Source of the DNA: Bacteroidota bacterium
Lineage (GTDB): Bacteria > Bacteroidota > Bacteroidia > AKYH767-A > JAHEYN01
Assembly (NCBI GenBank): GCA_023251555.1
Contig: JAHEYN010000012.1
Location: forward strand, 1 to 64,000
Length of the DNA stretch: 64,000 bases
Direction of reading: 5' to 3'
The translations under genes were made by a program, and so were the position numbers. Of this stretch, positions 53,471-64,000 are shown one piece after another; within the stretch, counting starts at the first letter, position 1, and every line of letters begins with the position of its first letter. The notes beneath the pieces were generated by a model, which was given only the letters and a program-made list of their open reading frames with translations, had not been told where the DNA came from and searched no databases.

Positions 53471-56400
53471 GTGAAACGACTCCTTCTTATCCTTTACTCT
53501 TTTCTTATTCTTATTCCAGCCCGTGCCTCTCATCTCATGGGGGGAGAGATCACATGGGAATGCCTGGGTACAGGAGAGTTTGTTTTTACTATGAAGATTT
53601 ACCGCGACTGCAATGGCGTTTCGGGCCCTTCTTTCGCTTCGCTCGCTGTATGGAATTGCCCCGGGGTGACTTCCATCCCTTTGAATAAGATTGCCCAGAA
53701 CGATATTTCTCCCGTATGCAATGCAGCCGGACCGGCCATCACCTGTGCAGGTGCTACAGGAACTACCGACGGGGCTGTTGAGGAGTTTGTGTTTGAATCC
53801 AATCCCATTATGCTTCCGGGGGTTCCGCCTGCCAATGGGTGGATATTCAGCTGGAGCAGCTGCTGCCGCAATGCTGCCATTGTCAATCTTTCCATTCCCA
53901 GCGCCGGCTTTACACTTCGGGCCATCATGTATCCCTATAATGCTTCAAACACAAGCCCCTGCTATGACTCGTCTCCTGTGTTCGCAGAAAGGCCCTCTAC
54001 AATTATCTGTACCGGCTATCCTTTTACTTTCAGTCATAACGCATGGGACAAAGACCTCGACTCCCTCGTTTATACATGGGACCAGCCCCTCGAGGAAATA
54101 TACACCGGGCCCTGGAGCGGATCCAACCCTTCCCCCATACCTTTTTCCTCCGGCTATAGTATGACAAGTCCTCTTCCCGGCGTTACGCAGAATGCCAATA
54201 ACGTACCGGCCGTTCTTAATCCAAGTACCGGTGAAATTTCATACACCTCTTACACTTCCGGCGCTTATGTGACTGTTATCAAAGTGGCTGCATACAAGTG
54301 CGGGCAAAAGGTGGCGGAGGTTTTCAGGGAGATACAGGTGGTGCTGCTGTCCTGTGGCACGAATACTCCGCCTGATGTAACACCTCCCTTTAAAGATCCT
54401 CTGACAGGTCTTTATACCTCATACGCCGATACGGTTTATGCGGGAGATCTTGTAAACTTTACCCTCTCTGCCACCGACTTTGAATATCTCCAGAACGGAA
54501 ACCCACAGTATTGCTTCCTGAGCGCCAGCGGCAGTGAATTCGGCACCGGGTATGTCAATACCGCTTCCGGCTGTCTGAATCCTCCCTGCGCTACACTCAG
54601 CCCGCCGCCCGGAGACTCTGCTCAGTTCGGGATAGCTACCACATTCAACTGGCAGACTGATTGTAACCACCTTGGATACTCTACCCAGTGCCTTACATTC
54701 TCCAACACTTACACCTTTGTGATAAAAATTTTTGATGATTATTGCCCAGCGCCCGGACTTAACTTTTCAAACATATCCATTACCATTCTTCCTCCCCCTG
54801 TGCTTGATGCTCCTGACCTGAGATGTGTATCCGTGCTGCCCAATGGAGATGTTTCGCTGTCATGGATAGTGCCACCCGATACTTCCGCCAGGTTCAGGAG
54901 TTATTATGTGTATGAAGCATCCGGTGCGGCAGGGCCTTTCACCAAGATAGACAGTATCTCCAATTACAACCAGACATCCTATACTCATGTTGGAGCGGGT
55001 GCAAATACAGCTCCGAAATATTACTACATGACAACAAGATCAACCTGCTTATGGCAGGTGTCCGGATCATCGGATACGCTGAAGTCCATGAAGCTGGATG
55101 TGACCAATCCCAACAATGGCATGGCGGATCTTTCCTGGAATGCCATTCATTCGCCCAACCTGCCTTCTTCATCCGGGTGGTACCGCATCTACAAGGAGTA
55201 CCCGCCGGGGACATGGTCTCTCGTGGATTCTACGCAGGCCATTACATATTCCGACCCTGTTACGCTTTGCAACGATTCTGTGAACTACAGGGTTGAAATA
55301 CAGGATGCCTCCGGCTGTGTTTCCGTATCCTCTGTGGATGGCGACAAATTCCAGGATATACTTGCACCCGCCACGCCGGTGATTGACAGCGTGAGTGTTG
55401 AAGCAGTTACAGGCAATGTGGTTATCGGCTGGGAGCCTGATACCTGCCCTGATACAAAGTGCTATATCGTTTACCAGTTTGTTAACGGGATATGGGATTC
55501 TATTGCCAATGTGTGCGGCATTAACAATACGGCATATAATACCGGTATGGCTGCTGCCTGTGTGGATTCCTTCAGGGTTGTAGCGTATGACAGCTGCGGA
55601 AACACCAGCATTTTCGGTTCTCCGCACAATACCATCTGTCTGACAGTGGCCCTGAAATCATGCGAGTCACAGGCCGTACTGGGCTGGAATGAATACATTA
55701 ACTGGCCCGGCGGAGTATTGGCTTACAACATTTATGCAAGTGAAAACGGCGGGATACCATTCCTTCTTGCATCCAATAACGGAACCACTACAGGTTATAT
55801 ACATACTCCTCTTAACCAATTTTCCACTTACTGTTATATCGTACAGGCTGTGGATACCAGCGGGAGAAAAACATCTTCCTCCAACCAGGTGTGCATTTTT
55901 GCCAATGTTCCCAACCCGCCGAAGTTTCTTTATACCATGACGGCTACTGTCAGCGGCACTCACCAGGCACGGGTGGATTTTTATGCGGATACCGCTGGCG
56001 ATGTGATTTATTACAATATACTCAGGTCTGCCAGCCAGGGCGGGCCGTACGAAAAGATAGGTGTAGCTCCCGGTACTTCAAGCCCCTATTTTTCTTATTA
56101 TGATTATACTGCCGAAACAGACGTCAGGAGTTATTACTACAAAGCCGTTGCTATAGACAGTTGCGGAACAGAGGTGTTTACTTCAAATCTCGGTCGCACT
56201 ATATACCTCGAAGGTGAGCCCAATGGAGATTATACCAATACGTTGAAATGGAATGATTATGAAGACTGGTCCGGAGAAGTGAAGTGCTATAATTTATACA
56301 GGAGCGTGGATGACGTGTGGCAGCCGGCCCCCGTTGACATTGTGCCGTTTGGAAACAACACTTTCCTCGATGACACTATCTCTGATTATGCCGACAAGGA

Positions 56401-56773
56401 AGGAAAGTTTTGCTACCTGGTTCAGGCATTTGAGGATACCGGTAATGTTTATGGCTTTGCAGATACCAGTTTGTCCAACATTGCCTGCATCATACAGGGG
56501 CCGAGATTATACTCACCGAATGCATTTACCCCTGACGGCAAGAACCCGAAATTTTACCCGCTCAGTGTTTTCATTGATGCAAGCACCTACTCTTTTATAA
56601 TTTACGACAGGTGGGGAAGGCTTTTGTTTGAAACAGAGGATTCCTCTCTCGGATGGGACGGTACTTTTAAAGGAGAGCCAATGCCGGAGGGCGTTTATGC
56701 CTACATTGTGAAATTTACCGGAACGAACGGTAAAAAGATTGAGAGAAAAGGAACGGTTACCCTGATCAGGTAG
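53471..56773 (+). CDS. large secreted protein with fibronectin-like repeats and T9SS type B (CHU_C) tail
   Basis: A 1100-residue surface protein starting at GTG 53471. Signal peptide RLLLILYSFLILIPARA, then the conserved N-terminal SHLMGGEITWECLGTGEF and KIYRDCNG found in gliding-associated surface proteins. Middle: about five fibronectin-III-like modules (~430-985) with regular Cys in strands (CYIVYQFVNG, CYNLYRSVDD). C-terminus ~1005-1100: T9SS type B domain (YSPNAFTPDGKNPKFYPL, IIYDRWGRLLFE, WDGTFKGEPMPEGVYAYIV). Expected to be exported by the T9SS and retained on or released from the surface; likely an adhesin. Confidence 0.92.
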   Translation: MKRLLLILYSFLILIPARASHLMGGEITWECLGTGEFVFTMKIYRDCNGVSGPSFASLAVWNCPGVTSIPLNKIAQNDISPVCNAAGPAITCAGATGTTDGAVEEFVFESNPIMLPGVPPANGWIFSWSSCCRNAAIVNLSIPSAGFTLRAIMYPYNASNTSPCYDSSPVFAERPSTIICTGYPFTFSHNAWDKDLDSLVYTWDQPLEEIYTGPWSGSNPSPIPFSSGYSMTSPLPGVTQNANNVPAVLNPSTGEISYTSYTSGAYVTVIKVAAYKCGQKVAEVFREIQVVLLSCGTNTPPDVTPPFKDPLTGLYTSYADTVYAGDLVNFTLSATDFEYLQNGNPQYCFLSASGSEFGTGYVNTASGCLNPPCATLSPPPGDSAQFGIATTFNWQTDCNHLGYSTQCLTFSNTYTFVIKIFDDYCPAPGLNFSNISITILPPPVLDAPDLRCVSVLPNGDVSLSWIVPPDTSARFRSYYVYEASGAAGPFTKIDSISNYNQTSYTHVGAGANTAPKYYYMTTRSTCLWQVSGSSDTLKSMKLDVTNPNNGMADLSWNAIHSPNLPSSSGWYRIYKEYPPGTWSLVDSTQAITYSDPVTLCNDSVNYRVEIQDASGCVSVSSVDGDKFQDILAPATPVIDSVSVEAVTGNVVIGWEPDTCPDTKCYIVYQFVNGIWDSIANVCGINNTAYNTGMAAACVDSFRVVAYDSCGNTSIFGSPHNTICLTVALKSCESQAVLGWNEYINWPGGVLAYNIYASENGGIPFLLASNNGTTTGYIHTPLNQFSTYCYIVQAVDTSGRKTSSSNQVCIFANVPNPPKFLYTMTATVSGTHQARVDFYADTAGDVIYYNILRSASQGGPYEKIGVAPGTSSPYFSYYDYTAETDVRSYYYKAVAIDSCGTEVFTSNLGRTIYLEGEPNGDYTNTLKWNDYEDWSGEVKCYNLYRSVDDVWQPAPVDIVPFGNNTFLDDTISDYADKEGKFCYLVQAFEDTGNVYGFADTSLSNIACIIQGPRLYSPNAFTPDGKNPKFYPLSVFIDASTYSFIIYDRWGRLLFETEDSSLGWDGTFKGEPMPEGVYAYIVKFTGTNGKKIERKGTVTLIR

Positions 56774-56792
56774 GCTTCAGCAGATATTTTCT

Positions 56793-56800
56793 TACCTTTG
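56793..56800 (+). promoter_or_regulatory. -7 box TACCTTTG for guaB
   Basis: Exact TAnnTTTG match followed by C, 97 bases before the guaB ATG. Repeat copy B lies wholly between this box and the start codon, hence in the leader RNA. Confidence 0.6.
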
Positions 56801-56823
56801 CACCACTTTTACAGACAGGGTGA

Positions 56824-58370
<1,547 letters not shown>

Positions 58371-58376
58371 GTCCGG

Positions 58377-58766
58377 ATGAAAACCACATTGATCTTCCCG
58401 GTATTTTTCCTTGCTGCACCTGCTTCTTTTTCCCAGGCTCCCAAAGACCCTCAGAATATCAGGATAGTTACAGACAGGGAACCTGCATATCCCGGTGGCG
58501 ACCAGGCGCTTTATGATTATGTATTTCACCACGTAAAGTATTCTGAAGAGGCGAAGGCAAAGCATATAGAAGGAGAAGTCCTGCTGAGTTTTGACGTACT
58601 GGCCGACAGCACTGTTACCGATCTGCAGGTATTGAAGGCCGCAGGTTATGGAATTGATGAAGAAGTGAAGCGCATTGTAAAGCAGCTTAAGTTCATTCCT
58701 GCCGTTCAGAACGGTACCAGGGTAAGGATGAATATGATGGTTACTTTTCCTGTCAGGGCACACTGA
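58377..58766 (+). CDS. secreted TonB C-terminal-domain protein
   Basis: A 129-residue protein with a signal peptide (LIFPVFFLAAPASFSQ) and a TonB C-terminal fold: EPAYPGGDQALYDYVFHHV, EGEVLLSFDVLADSTV, VKRIVKQLKFIPAV. The PGG...A segment and GEV/VLSF strands are as in Bacteroidota energy-transducer TonB proteins, but there is no membrane anchor or Pro-rich linker, so it is likely a free periplasmic domain rather than a working TonB. Follows guaB by 6 bases. Confidence 0.85.
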   Translation: MKTTLIFPVFFLAAPASFSQAPKDPQNIRIVTDREPAYPGGDQALYDYVFHHVKYSEEAKAKHIEGEVLLSFDVLADSTVTDLQVLKAAGYGIDEEVKRIVKQLKFIPAVQNGTRVRMNMMVTFPVRAH

Positions 58767-58783
58767 GAAAGCGCACCTGCAAA

Positions 58784-58815
58784 TTTGGTGACGACTTAAT
58801 AATTCTCTACTTTTG
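58784..58815 (+). promoter_or_regulatory. promoter of the nuo operon
   Basis: -33 TTTG (58784..58787), 20-base spacer, -7 TACTTTTG (58808..58815) followed by C; 17 bases before nuoA. Best full promoter match in the window. Confidence 0.75.
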
Positions 58816-58832
58816 CCCGCACCATTCCGCTC

Positions 58833-59207
58833 ATGAATTCTCAAAGTTTACCATCCGATTACATCCCGGTATTAATACAGTTTATCGTTGCTGCAGGCTT
58901 TGTCGGGGCCACCATGTTTGTTACACATTTACTCGGGCCGAAAAGAAAGTCGAAAGTCAAGCTGGAAGCCTTTGAATGCGGTATTGAAATAAAGGGGAAC
59001 GCAAGAGTGCCTTTCTCGATCAAGTATTTCTTAGTCGCAATATTATTTGTGTTATTTGATGTGGAGGTCATCTTCATGTATCCATGGGCTGTGAACTTCA
59101 AAGAACTTAAGATGCAGGGGCTTGTGGAGATGTTTCTTTTCATTGCGTTGTTTATAGTCGGCTTCATATATATACTCAGGAAAGGTGCCCTGCGCTGGGA
59201 AGACTAA
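58833..59207 (+). CDS. nuoA: NADH-quinone oxidoreductase subunit A
   Basis: Complex I membrane subunit, 124 residues, three helices (about 12-32, 63-85, 93-115) and the conserved cytoplasmic loop KLEAFECGIEIKGNARVPF with its Cys near residue 50, which lies by the quinone site. First gene of the nuo operon. Confidence 0.96.
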   Translation: MNSQSLPSDYIPVLIQFIVAAGFVGATMFVTHLLGPKRKSKVKLEAFECGIEIKGNARVPFSIKYFLVAILFVLFDVEVIFMYPWAVNFKELKMQGLVEMFLFIALFIVGFIYILRKGALRWED

Positions 59208-59216
59208 AGAGATACG

Positions 59217-59780
59217 ATGAACACCATACCGTCATCTTCGACCTCGGTCAATACGGTTCCTTCCCCTGAAGGCCACGGGGGGCCTGGTTTTTTTGCTACT
59301 TCCCTTGATAAGGTTGTCGGTCTTGCGCGTAAAAACTCGCTTTGGCCCCTTCCTTTTGCCACCTCCTGCTGCGGAATAGAATTCATGGCCACCATGGCTG
59401 CACATTACGATCTCGGGCGTTTCGGGTCCGAGCGCCTCAGTTTTTCACCCCGCCAGGCGGACCTGCTGATGGTGATGGGCACCATTGCAAAAAAGATGGC
59501 GCCTGTTGTCAGGCAGGTTTACGAACAGATGGCGGAGCCGAGATGGGTGCTTGCCATGGGAGCCTGCGCTTCCAGCGGTGGAATATTTGACACATACAGT
59601 GTCCTGCAGGGCATAGACAGGATAGTCCCGGTGGATGTTTACATTCCGGGTTGCCCTCCCCGGCCCGAACAGGTCATAGACGGAATCCTCAGGATACAGG
59701 ATCTTGTGCAGAATGAGAGTCTGAGAAGAAGAAATTCTCCGGAATACAAAGCCCTCCTTGAAAAGTACGGAATGAAATGA
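59217..59780 (+). CDS. nuoB: NADH-quinone oxidoreductase subunit B
   Basis: 187-residue subunit that holds the N2 4Fe-4S cluster next to quinone. Cluster cysteines: the tandem pair in [10 protein letters not shown], one in [12 protein letters not shown], and one in [15 protein letters not shown]. Its stop overlaps the nuoC ATG by four bases. Confidence 0.97.
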   Translation: MNTIPSSSTSVNTVPSPEGHGGPGFFATSLDKVVGLARKNSLWPLPFATSCCGIEFMATMAAHYDLGRFGSERLSFSPRQADLLMVMGTIAKKMAPVVRQVYEQMAEPRWVLAMGACASSGGIFDTYSVLQGIDRIVPVDVYIPGCPPRPEQVIDGILRIQDLVQNESLRRRNSPEYKALLEKYGMK

Positions 59781-60289
59781 AAGAGGCGAAGGACATCTCT
59801 GCGCTTGCAGACAAACTGCAAGCCCGTTTTGGAAGCGACCTTGTCTCAATGGATGCTGGCGGCGGGATTCCAGTTGCGGTGGTAAGCAAAGACAGGATTT
59901 TTGATGTGATATCTTTCCTGTACAGAGAAGAAGACCTTGCGTTCCGCTTTCTGACTACCCTCTGCGGAGTGCATTATCCGCTCCATGAGAAAGACAGGAC
60001 ATATTCAGTTGTGTATCACCTGCACAGCCTGACATCCAATACACGCCTGCGTGTTAAAATATTCTTTTCCGAAGATAAACCCGAAGTACCCTCGCTGACA
60101 CCGCTCTTCTCCGCTGCAAACTGGATGGAGCGGGAGGCGTATGATTTCTATGGAATCATTTTCAAAGGCCATCCTGATCTCAGGCGCATATTGAACATGG
60201 ATGATATGAAAGGCTTCCCAATGAGAAAAGAATTCCCCCTCGAAGACCCCACGCGTGAAGATAAGGATGACAGCATGTTCGGCAGGTAG
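59777..60289 (+). CDS. nuoC: NADH-quinone oxidoreductase subunit C
   Basis: 170-residue peripheral-arm subunit of complex I, separate from nuoD. Contains the 30-kDa signature [19 protein letters not shown] and the end [11 protein letters not shown]. Coupled to nuoB by overlap; nuoD follows after 15 bases. Confidence 0.95.
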   Translation: MKEAKDISALADKLQARFGSDLVSMDAGGGIPVAVVSKDRIFDVISFLYREEDLAFRFLTTLCGVHYPLHEKDRTYSVVYHLHSLTSNTRLRVKIFFSEDKPEVPSLTPLFSAANWMEREAYDFYGIIFKGHPDLRRILNMDDMKGFPMRKEFPLEDPTREDKDDSMFGR

Positions 60290-60304
60290 TTTAAACTGAT
60301 TGTT

Positions 60305-61519
60305 ATGGCAGGGAAACAAGAAACTGCAGTTAAGATTAAAGAAGAAAAGGAATATTCCACCCTGAATCTCGGGCCTACCCATCCTGCTACCCATGGTATT
60401 TTTCAGAACGTTCTTAAAATGGACGGGGAAATTATCGTGGATTCCGAATCAACCATAGGATATATCCACAGGGCTTTTGAAAAGATTGCAGAGCACAGGC
60501 CATATTACCAGCTTACGCCTCTCACCGACAGGATGAATTATTGTTCGGCTCCCATCAACAATATGGGACTGTTCATGACAATTGAGAAGCTGCTTGGCGT
60601 TACTCTTCCCAAACGTGTGGAATATCTCCGCGTGATAGTGATGGAACTGTCGCGTATCTCGGATCACATTATCTGCAACAGCGTTATCGGAGTGGACAGC
60701 GGTGCGCTTACAGGGTTTGTGTATCTCTTCCAGCACAGGGAGCTGGTATATGAGATTTTCGAGGAGATATGCGGATCCCGTCTTACTACCAATATGGGAC
60801 GTGTCGGCGGATTTGAAAGAAATTTTTCTCCTGTTGCATGGGCAAAGCTTGATAAGTTCATGAAAGAATTTCCGGGGGCGCTCAAAGAGTTTGAAAATCT
60901 TCTTGTCAGGAACAGGATATTCATGGATCGTACTGTAGGAACCGGAGCGATCTCTGCAGAACGGGCGCTCAACAATAGTTTTACAGGGCCCAACCTGCGT
61001 GCTGCGGGAGTGGATTATGACGTGCGGGTAATGACCCCGTATTCTTCCTATGAAGATTTTGAATTTGACATTCCGCTCGGGACAGGCGGAGATACCTATG
61101 ACCGTTTCATGGTACGCAACGAAGAAATGTGGCAGAGCCTGCGCATTATCCGCCAGGCCCTGGAAAAGCTGAAAGAACTTCCCGGAGATGTATACCATGC
61201 TGATGTCCCGGATTTCTATCTTCCTCCCAAACAGGAGGTATATAACAATATGGAAGCTCTCATCTATCATTTTAAAGTGGTGATGGGCGAAGTCTCTGTT
61301 CCCGTCGGAGAGGTATATAATTGTGTGGAAGGGGCAAACGGCGAACTTGGCTTTTATCTTGTAAGCGACGGAGGCAGAACACCTTACCGCCTGCATTTCC
61401 GCCGCCCTTGCTTTATATATTACCAGGCATTTGCGGAGATGGTGAGAGGCTCCATGCTTTCCGATGCCATACTTACTTTAAGCAGTCTTAATGTGATAGC
61501 CGGCGAACTCGATGCATGA
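60305..61519 (+). CDS. nuoD: NADH-quinone oxidoreductase subunit D
   Basis: 404-residue 49-kDa-type subunit forming much of the quinone cavity. Marks: NLGPTHPATHGIFQNVL (His of the quinone site), GYIHRAFEKIAE, DRMNYCSAPINN, and the C-terminal GELGFYLVSDGGRTPYRL. Stop overlaps the nuoE frame by 8 bases if nuoE starts at 61512. Confidence 0.97.
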   Translation: MAGKQETAVKIKEEKEYSTLNLGPTHPATHGIFQNVLKMDGEIIVDSESTIGYIHRAFEKIAEHRPYYQLTPLTDRMNYCSAPINNMGLFMTIEKLLGVTLPKRVEYLRVIVMELSRISDHIICNSVIGVDSGALTGFVYLFQHRELVYEIFEEICGSRLTTNMGRVGGFERNFSPVAWAKLDKFMKEFPGALKEFENLLVRNRIFMDRTVGTGAISAERALNNSFTGPNLRAAGVDYDVRVMTPYSSYEDFEFDIPLGTGGDTYDRFMVRNEEMWQSLRIIRQALEKLKELPGDVYHADVPDFYLPPKQEVYNNMEALIYHFKVVMGEVSVPVGEVYNCVEGANGELGFYLVSDGGRTPYRLHFRRPCFIYYQAFAEMVRGSMLSDAILTLSSLNVIAGELDA

Positions 61520-62078
61520 TCTTATGAGCGAAAAGAAAAATATTAAATTTCCGGAAGATGCCCTGGTGCTGGTGCACAGGATCATGGCACGTTATCCTCC
61601 CGGGAGGCAGAAATCAGCTATTTTGCCGGTGCTTCACCTTGCACAGGCTGAGTTTGACGGATGGCTGAGCTCTCCTGTAATGGATTACGTTGCCTCTCTT
61701 CTCGGCATCAAACCCATAGAGGTATATGAAGTTGCTTCTTTTTACAGTATGTTCAATCTCAAACCCGTTGGCAAATGCGTGATAGAAGTATGCCGTACCG
61801 GGCCATGCTGGCTGATGGGAGCCGAGGATATTGTTACATACCTTGAGAAAAAACTTGGCATAAAAACAGGAGAAACCACTCCAGACGGGATGTTTACCCT
61901 TAAAACGGTTGAATGTCTTGCATCATGCGGGACAGCTCCCATGATGCAGGTGGGGGAAAAGTACCATGAAAATCTTACCTGTGAAAAGCTGGATGAAATA
62001 CTCGGTGAATACAGGAAAAACACAGAGGATCATATTTCTCACTGGGCAAAGGATAAAATAAAAAGTAAAGAAGCTTAA
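61512..62078 (+). CDS. nuoE: NADH-quinone oxidoreductase subunit E
   Basis: 188-residue 24-kDa subunit with the N1a 2Fe-2S cluster: ligands in CRTGPCWLMG and CLASCGTAP. N-terminal helical part includes YPPGRQKSAILPVLHLAQ. Two starts are possible, ATG 61512 (overlapping nuoD) and ATG 61524 (MSEKKNIKF). The C-terminal tail is Lys-rich. Confidence 0.95.
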   Translation: MHDLMSEKKNIKFPEDALVLVHRIMARYPPGRQKSAILPVLHLAQAEFDGWLSSPVMDYVASLLGIKPIEVYEVASFYSMFNLKPVGKCVIEVCRTGPCWLMGAEDIVTYLEKKLGIKTGETTPDGMFTLKTVECLASCGTAPMMQVGEKYHENLTCEKLDEILGEYRKNTEDHISHWAKDKIKSKEA

Positions 62079-62087
62079 GCAAATAAC

Positions 62088-63428
62088 ATGGCCAGGAAAC
62101 TTCTCCTTGAAAATATTGATGTTCCCGGAATAAATTCCATGGAAGCATACCGTGCTCACGGCGGCTACGCAGCCCTTGAAAAGGCGATGAGGATGAAACC
62201 TGCGGAGATCGTGGAGGAGGTTAAAAAGTCAGGCCTCCGCGGCAGGGGAGGTGCCGGGTTTCCTACCGGGATGAAATGGAGTTTTATTGCCAATCCTCCG
62301 GGGGTGCCTCATTACCTTATATGTAATGCTGATGAGAGCGAACCCGGGACATTCAAGGACAGGTTCCTCATGCAGCGCAAGCCCCATCTTCTTATCGAGG
62401 GGATGATTATTTCAAGTTTTGCACTGGGGGCAAACACCTCGTACATATATATAAGAGGTGAGATGCTTTACGTGCTTCATATTCTTGAAAAAGCAATACA
62501 AGAGGCTTATGATGCCGGTTATCTCGGTAAAAATATTCTTGGCAGCGGGTTTGACCTTGACCTGTACGTACACCCGGGTGCCGGCGCATACATCTGCGGG
62601 GAAGAGACGGGGCTGATTGAGTCTCTCGAAGGCAAGAGAGGCAATCCGCGGATCAAGCCTCCCTTCCCGGCTGTAAAGGGATTGTGGGATTGCCCCACCG
62701 TAGTAAATAATGTGGAAACCATTGCGGCTGTGGTTCCTGTGATCAGTATGGGAGGGGATGAGTATGCAAAAATCGGTATAGGCAAAAGTACGGGGACAAA
62801 ACTTATTTCTGCCTGCGGGCATATAAACAAGCCCGGGGTATACGAGATTGAGCTGGGACTTCCGGTCGAAGAGTTCATTTATTCTGATCAGTATTGCGGG
62901 GGTATACGCGGGGGAAGGAAGCTCAAAGCCGTTGTGGCAGGAGGTTCTTCCGTTCCCATTTTGCCTTCCGATCTCATTTTGAAAACACCGAAAGGGGAGC
63001 CAAGGCTCATGAGCTATGAGTCGCTGAGCGATGGCGGCTTCCAGTCGGGTACCATGCTTGGCTCCGGGGGATTCATTGCTATGGACGAAACCACAAGTAT
63101 TGTAAAGAACCTTTGGAACTTTACCCGTTTCTATCATCATGAGAGCTGCGGGCAGTGTTCTCCCTGCCGTGAGGGCACAGGCTGGATGGAGAAGGTGCTG
63201 CATAAGATTCTTACGGGGCATGGGACAATAAAAGATATTGACCTCCTGTGGGACATACAGGGAAAGATAGAAGGGAAAACTATTTGCCCGCTGGGGGATG
63301 CGGCAGCATGGCCTGTTGCCAGCGCCATACGTCATTTCAGAGCGGAGTTTGAGGAATATGTAAAAAACCCTTCGAAAATTAAAGATGTAAAGCATTATTA
63401 CCGCCTGCATGATATGCCGGTGATATAA
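62088..63428 (+). CDS. nuoF: NADH-quinone oxidoreductase subunit F
   Basis: 446-residue 51-kDa subunit that binds NADH and FMN. FMN/NADH site GLRGRGGAGFPTGMKW and CNADESEPGTFKDR; SLBB domain; N3 4Fe-4S ligands in ESCGQCSPCREGTGWM with the fourth Cys in TICPLGDAAAWP. Complete. Confidence 0.97.
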   Translation: MARKLLLENIDVPGINSMEAYRAHGGYAALEKAMRMKPAEIVEEVKKSGLRGRGGAGFPTGMKWSFIANPPGVPHYLICNADESEPGTFKDRFLMQRKPHLLIEGMIISSFALGANTSYIYIRGEMLYVLHILEKAIQEAYDAGYLGKNILGSGFDLDLYVHPGAGAYICGEETGLIESLEGKRGNPRIKPPFPAVKGLWDCPTVVNNVETIAAVVPVISMGGDEYAKIGIGKSTGTKLISACGHINKPGVYEIELGLPVEEFIYSDQYCGGIRGGRKLKAVVAGGSSVPILPSDLILKTPKGEPRLMSYESLSDGGFQSGTMLGSGGFIAMDETTSIVKNLWNFTRFYHHESCGQCSPCREGTGWMEKVLHKILTGHGTIKDIDLLWDIQGKIEGKTICPLGDAAAWPVASAIRHFRAEFEEYVKNPSKIKDVKHYYRLHDMPVI

Positions 63429-63439
63429 AAAACTGCATA

Positions 63440-64000
63440 ATGCCAAAAGTTACCATTGACGGCCATTCCATAGAAGTTCCTGAAGGGACCACCATTCTTC
63501 AGGCGGCAAGAATGATAGGGGGGGAGATCGTTCCTCCCGCCATGTGTTACTACTCTTCCCTCAAGGGCAGCGGGGGCTATTGCCGTACCTGTATTGTCAG
63601 GGTGGCACAGGGCTCTGCAAAAGATCCGCGCCCCATGCCTAAGCCTGTGGCATCATGCCGTACTCCCGTTATGGATGGAATGGTCGTGGAAAACATTACC
63701 TCTCCCGAGGTGCTTGAAGCAAGGAAAGGCGTTGTGGAGTTCCTTCTTATCAATCACCCTCTTGATTGTCCTGTTTGTGACCAGGCGGGGGAGTGTGATT
63801 TACAGAACCTCTCTTTTGCCCACGGCACAGAGAAGACCAGGTACGAATTTCCCCGCCGCACCTTTGAGAAAAAGGATATCGGCAACTACATCAAGCTTCA
63901 TATGACCCGATGCATCCTGTGTTACCGCTGTGTAAAAGTTGCCGATCAGATTACTGATGAAAGAGTGCACGGGGTAATGAACAGGGGTGATGTTGCCGAG
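63440..64000 (+). CDS. nuoG: NADH-quinone oxidoreductase subunit G, 5' part
   Basis: First 187 residues of the 75-kDa subunit; the gene runs past the window end. N1b 2Fe-2S ligands: Cys in AMCYYSSLKGSGGYCRTC and later ASCRTPV. N5 cluster: HPLDCPVCDQAGECDL with the unusual His ligand. The start of N4: RCILCYRCVKV. Begins 11 bases after nuoF at MPKVTIDGHSIEVPEG. Confidence 0.96.
   Translation, partial: MPKVTIDGHSIEVPEGTTILQAARMIGGEIVPPAMCYYSSLKGSGGYCRTCIVRVAQGSAKDPRPMPKPVASCRTPVMDGMVVENITSPEVLEARKGVVEFLLINHPLDCPVCDQAGECDLQNLSFAHGTEKTRYEFPRRTFEKKDIGNYIKLHMTRCILCYRCVKVADQITDERVHGVMNRGDVAE

Noticed and set aside
62412-63446. Long minus-strand frame opposite nuoF
   Set aside because: nuoF is complete with all cluster ligands; the antisense frame has no domain.

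Overview
The window comes from a Bacteroidota chromosome. The signs are three parts of the type IX secretion / gliding machinery (a PorV end, a PorE-like OmpA lipoprotein-type protein, and a GldA-GldF-GldG ABC exporter), cargo proteins with T9SS type A and type B sorting domains, the LpxC-FabZ fusion in the lipid A cluster, DUF4199 and DUF4340 proteins, and many promoters of the Bacteroidota form TAnnTTTG. Base composition is moderate and even, apart from one clearly AT-rich cargo gene at 23.0-24.5 kb. I see no rRNA, tRNA, transposase, integrase, phage gene or CRISPR array, so this looks like ordinary core chromosome.

Layout. 0-1.5 kb: 3' end of porV and ispF. 1.5-3.7 kb (minus): small lipoprotein and urocanate hydratase. 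3.7-10.8 kb (plus): PLP enzyme, ettA, hisS, hutH, murQ and an unknown gene. 10.9-15.9 kb: clpB, an unknown gene, and pruA. 15.9-19.8 kb (minus): lpxD, lpxC-fabZ, lpxA and a lone ABC ATPase. 20.0-22.7 kb (plus): DUF4199 protein and two glycosyltransferases. 22.8-31.7 kb (minus): a vestigial T9SS tail, a DNRLRE cargo protein with a tandem duplication, rarA, a TPR/SpoIIE phosphatase, a YiiX-like protein, a PorE-like protein and aroC. 31.9-37.2 kb (plus): frameshifted hutI, bifunctional ftcD, and a membrane patatin. 37.2-41.3 kb (minus): DUF4340, gldG, gldF, gldA. 41.4-45.8 kb: a fused E1 dehydrogenase, two tiny genes too short for normal calling, two Ala/Lys-rich lipoproteins and an Ig-like lipoprotein, with well-formed promoters and terminators. 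45.8-56.8 kb (plus): LtaS-like enzyme, TPR protein, cysteine-rich secreted protein, pyrD, second TPR/SpoIIE phosphatase, M16 pseudo-peptidase, and a large type B T9SS protein. 56.8-64 kb (plus): guaB, a TonB C-terminal-domain protein and the start of the complex I operon nuoA-G.

Genes that work together: the whole histidine-to-glutamate route (HutH, HutU, HutI, FtcD) is present but scattered over 33 kb, with pruA handling the proline/glutamate semialdehyde end. LpxA, LpxC and LpxD make the acylated precursor of lipid A. PorV, PorE, GldA/F/G and the sorting-domain proteins belong to surface protein export and gliding. NuoA-G is the peripheral arm and start of respiratory complex I.

Hunt result: I found no obvious new defence or mobile system. 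The most interesting items are a three-copy interspersed intergenic repeat of about 65-73 bp (one copy supplies a stop codon, one fills the guaB leader), two Lpp-like repeat lipoproteins, a YiiX-family protein whose expected catalytic cysteine is asparagine, an M16 protein without its zinc motif, a one-base frameshift in hutI, and two unannotated mini-genes.
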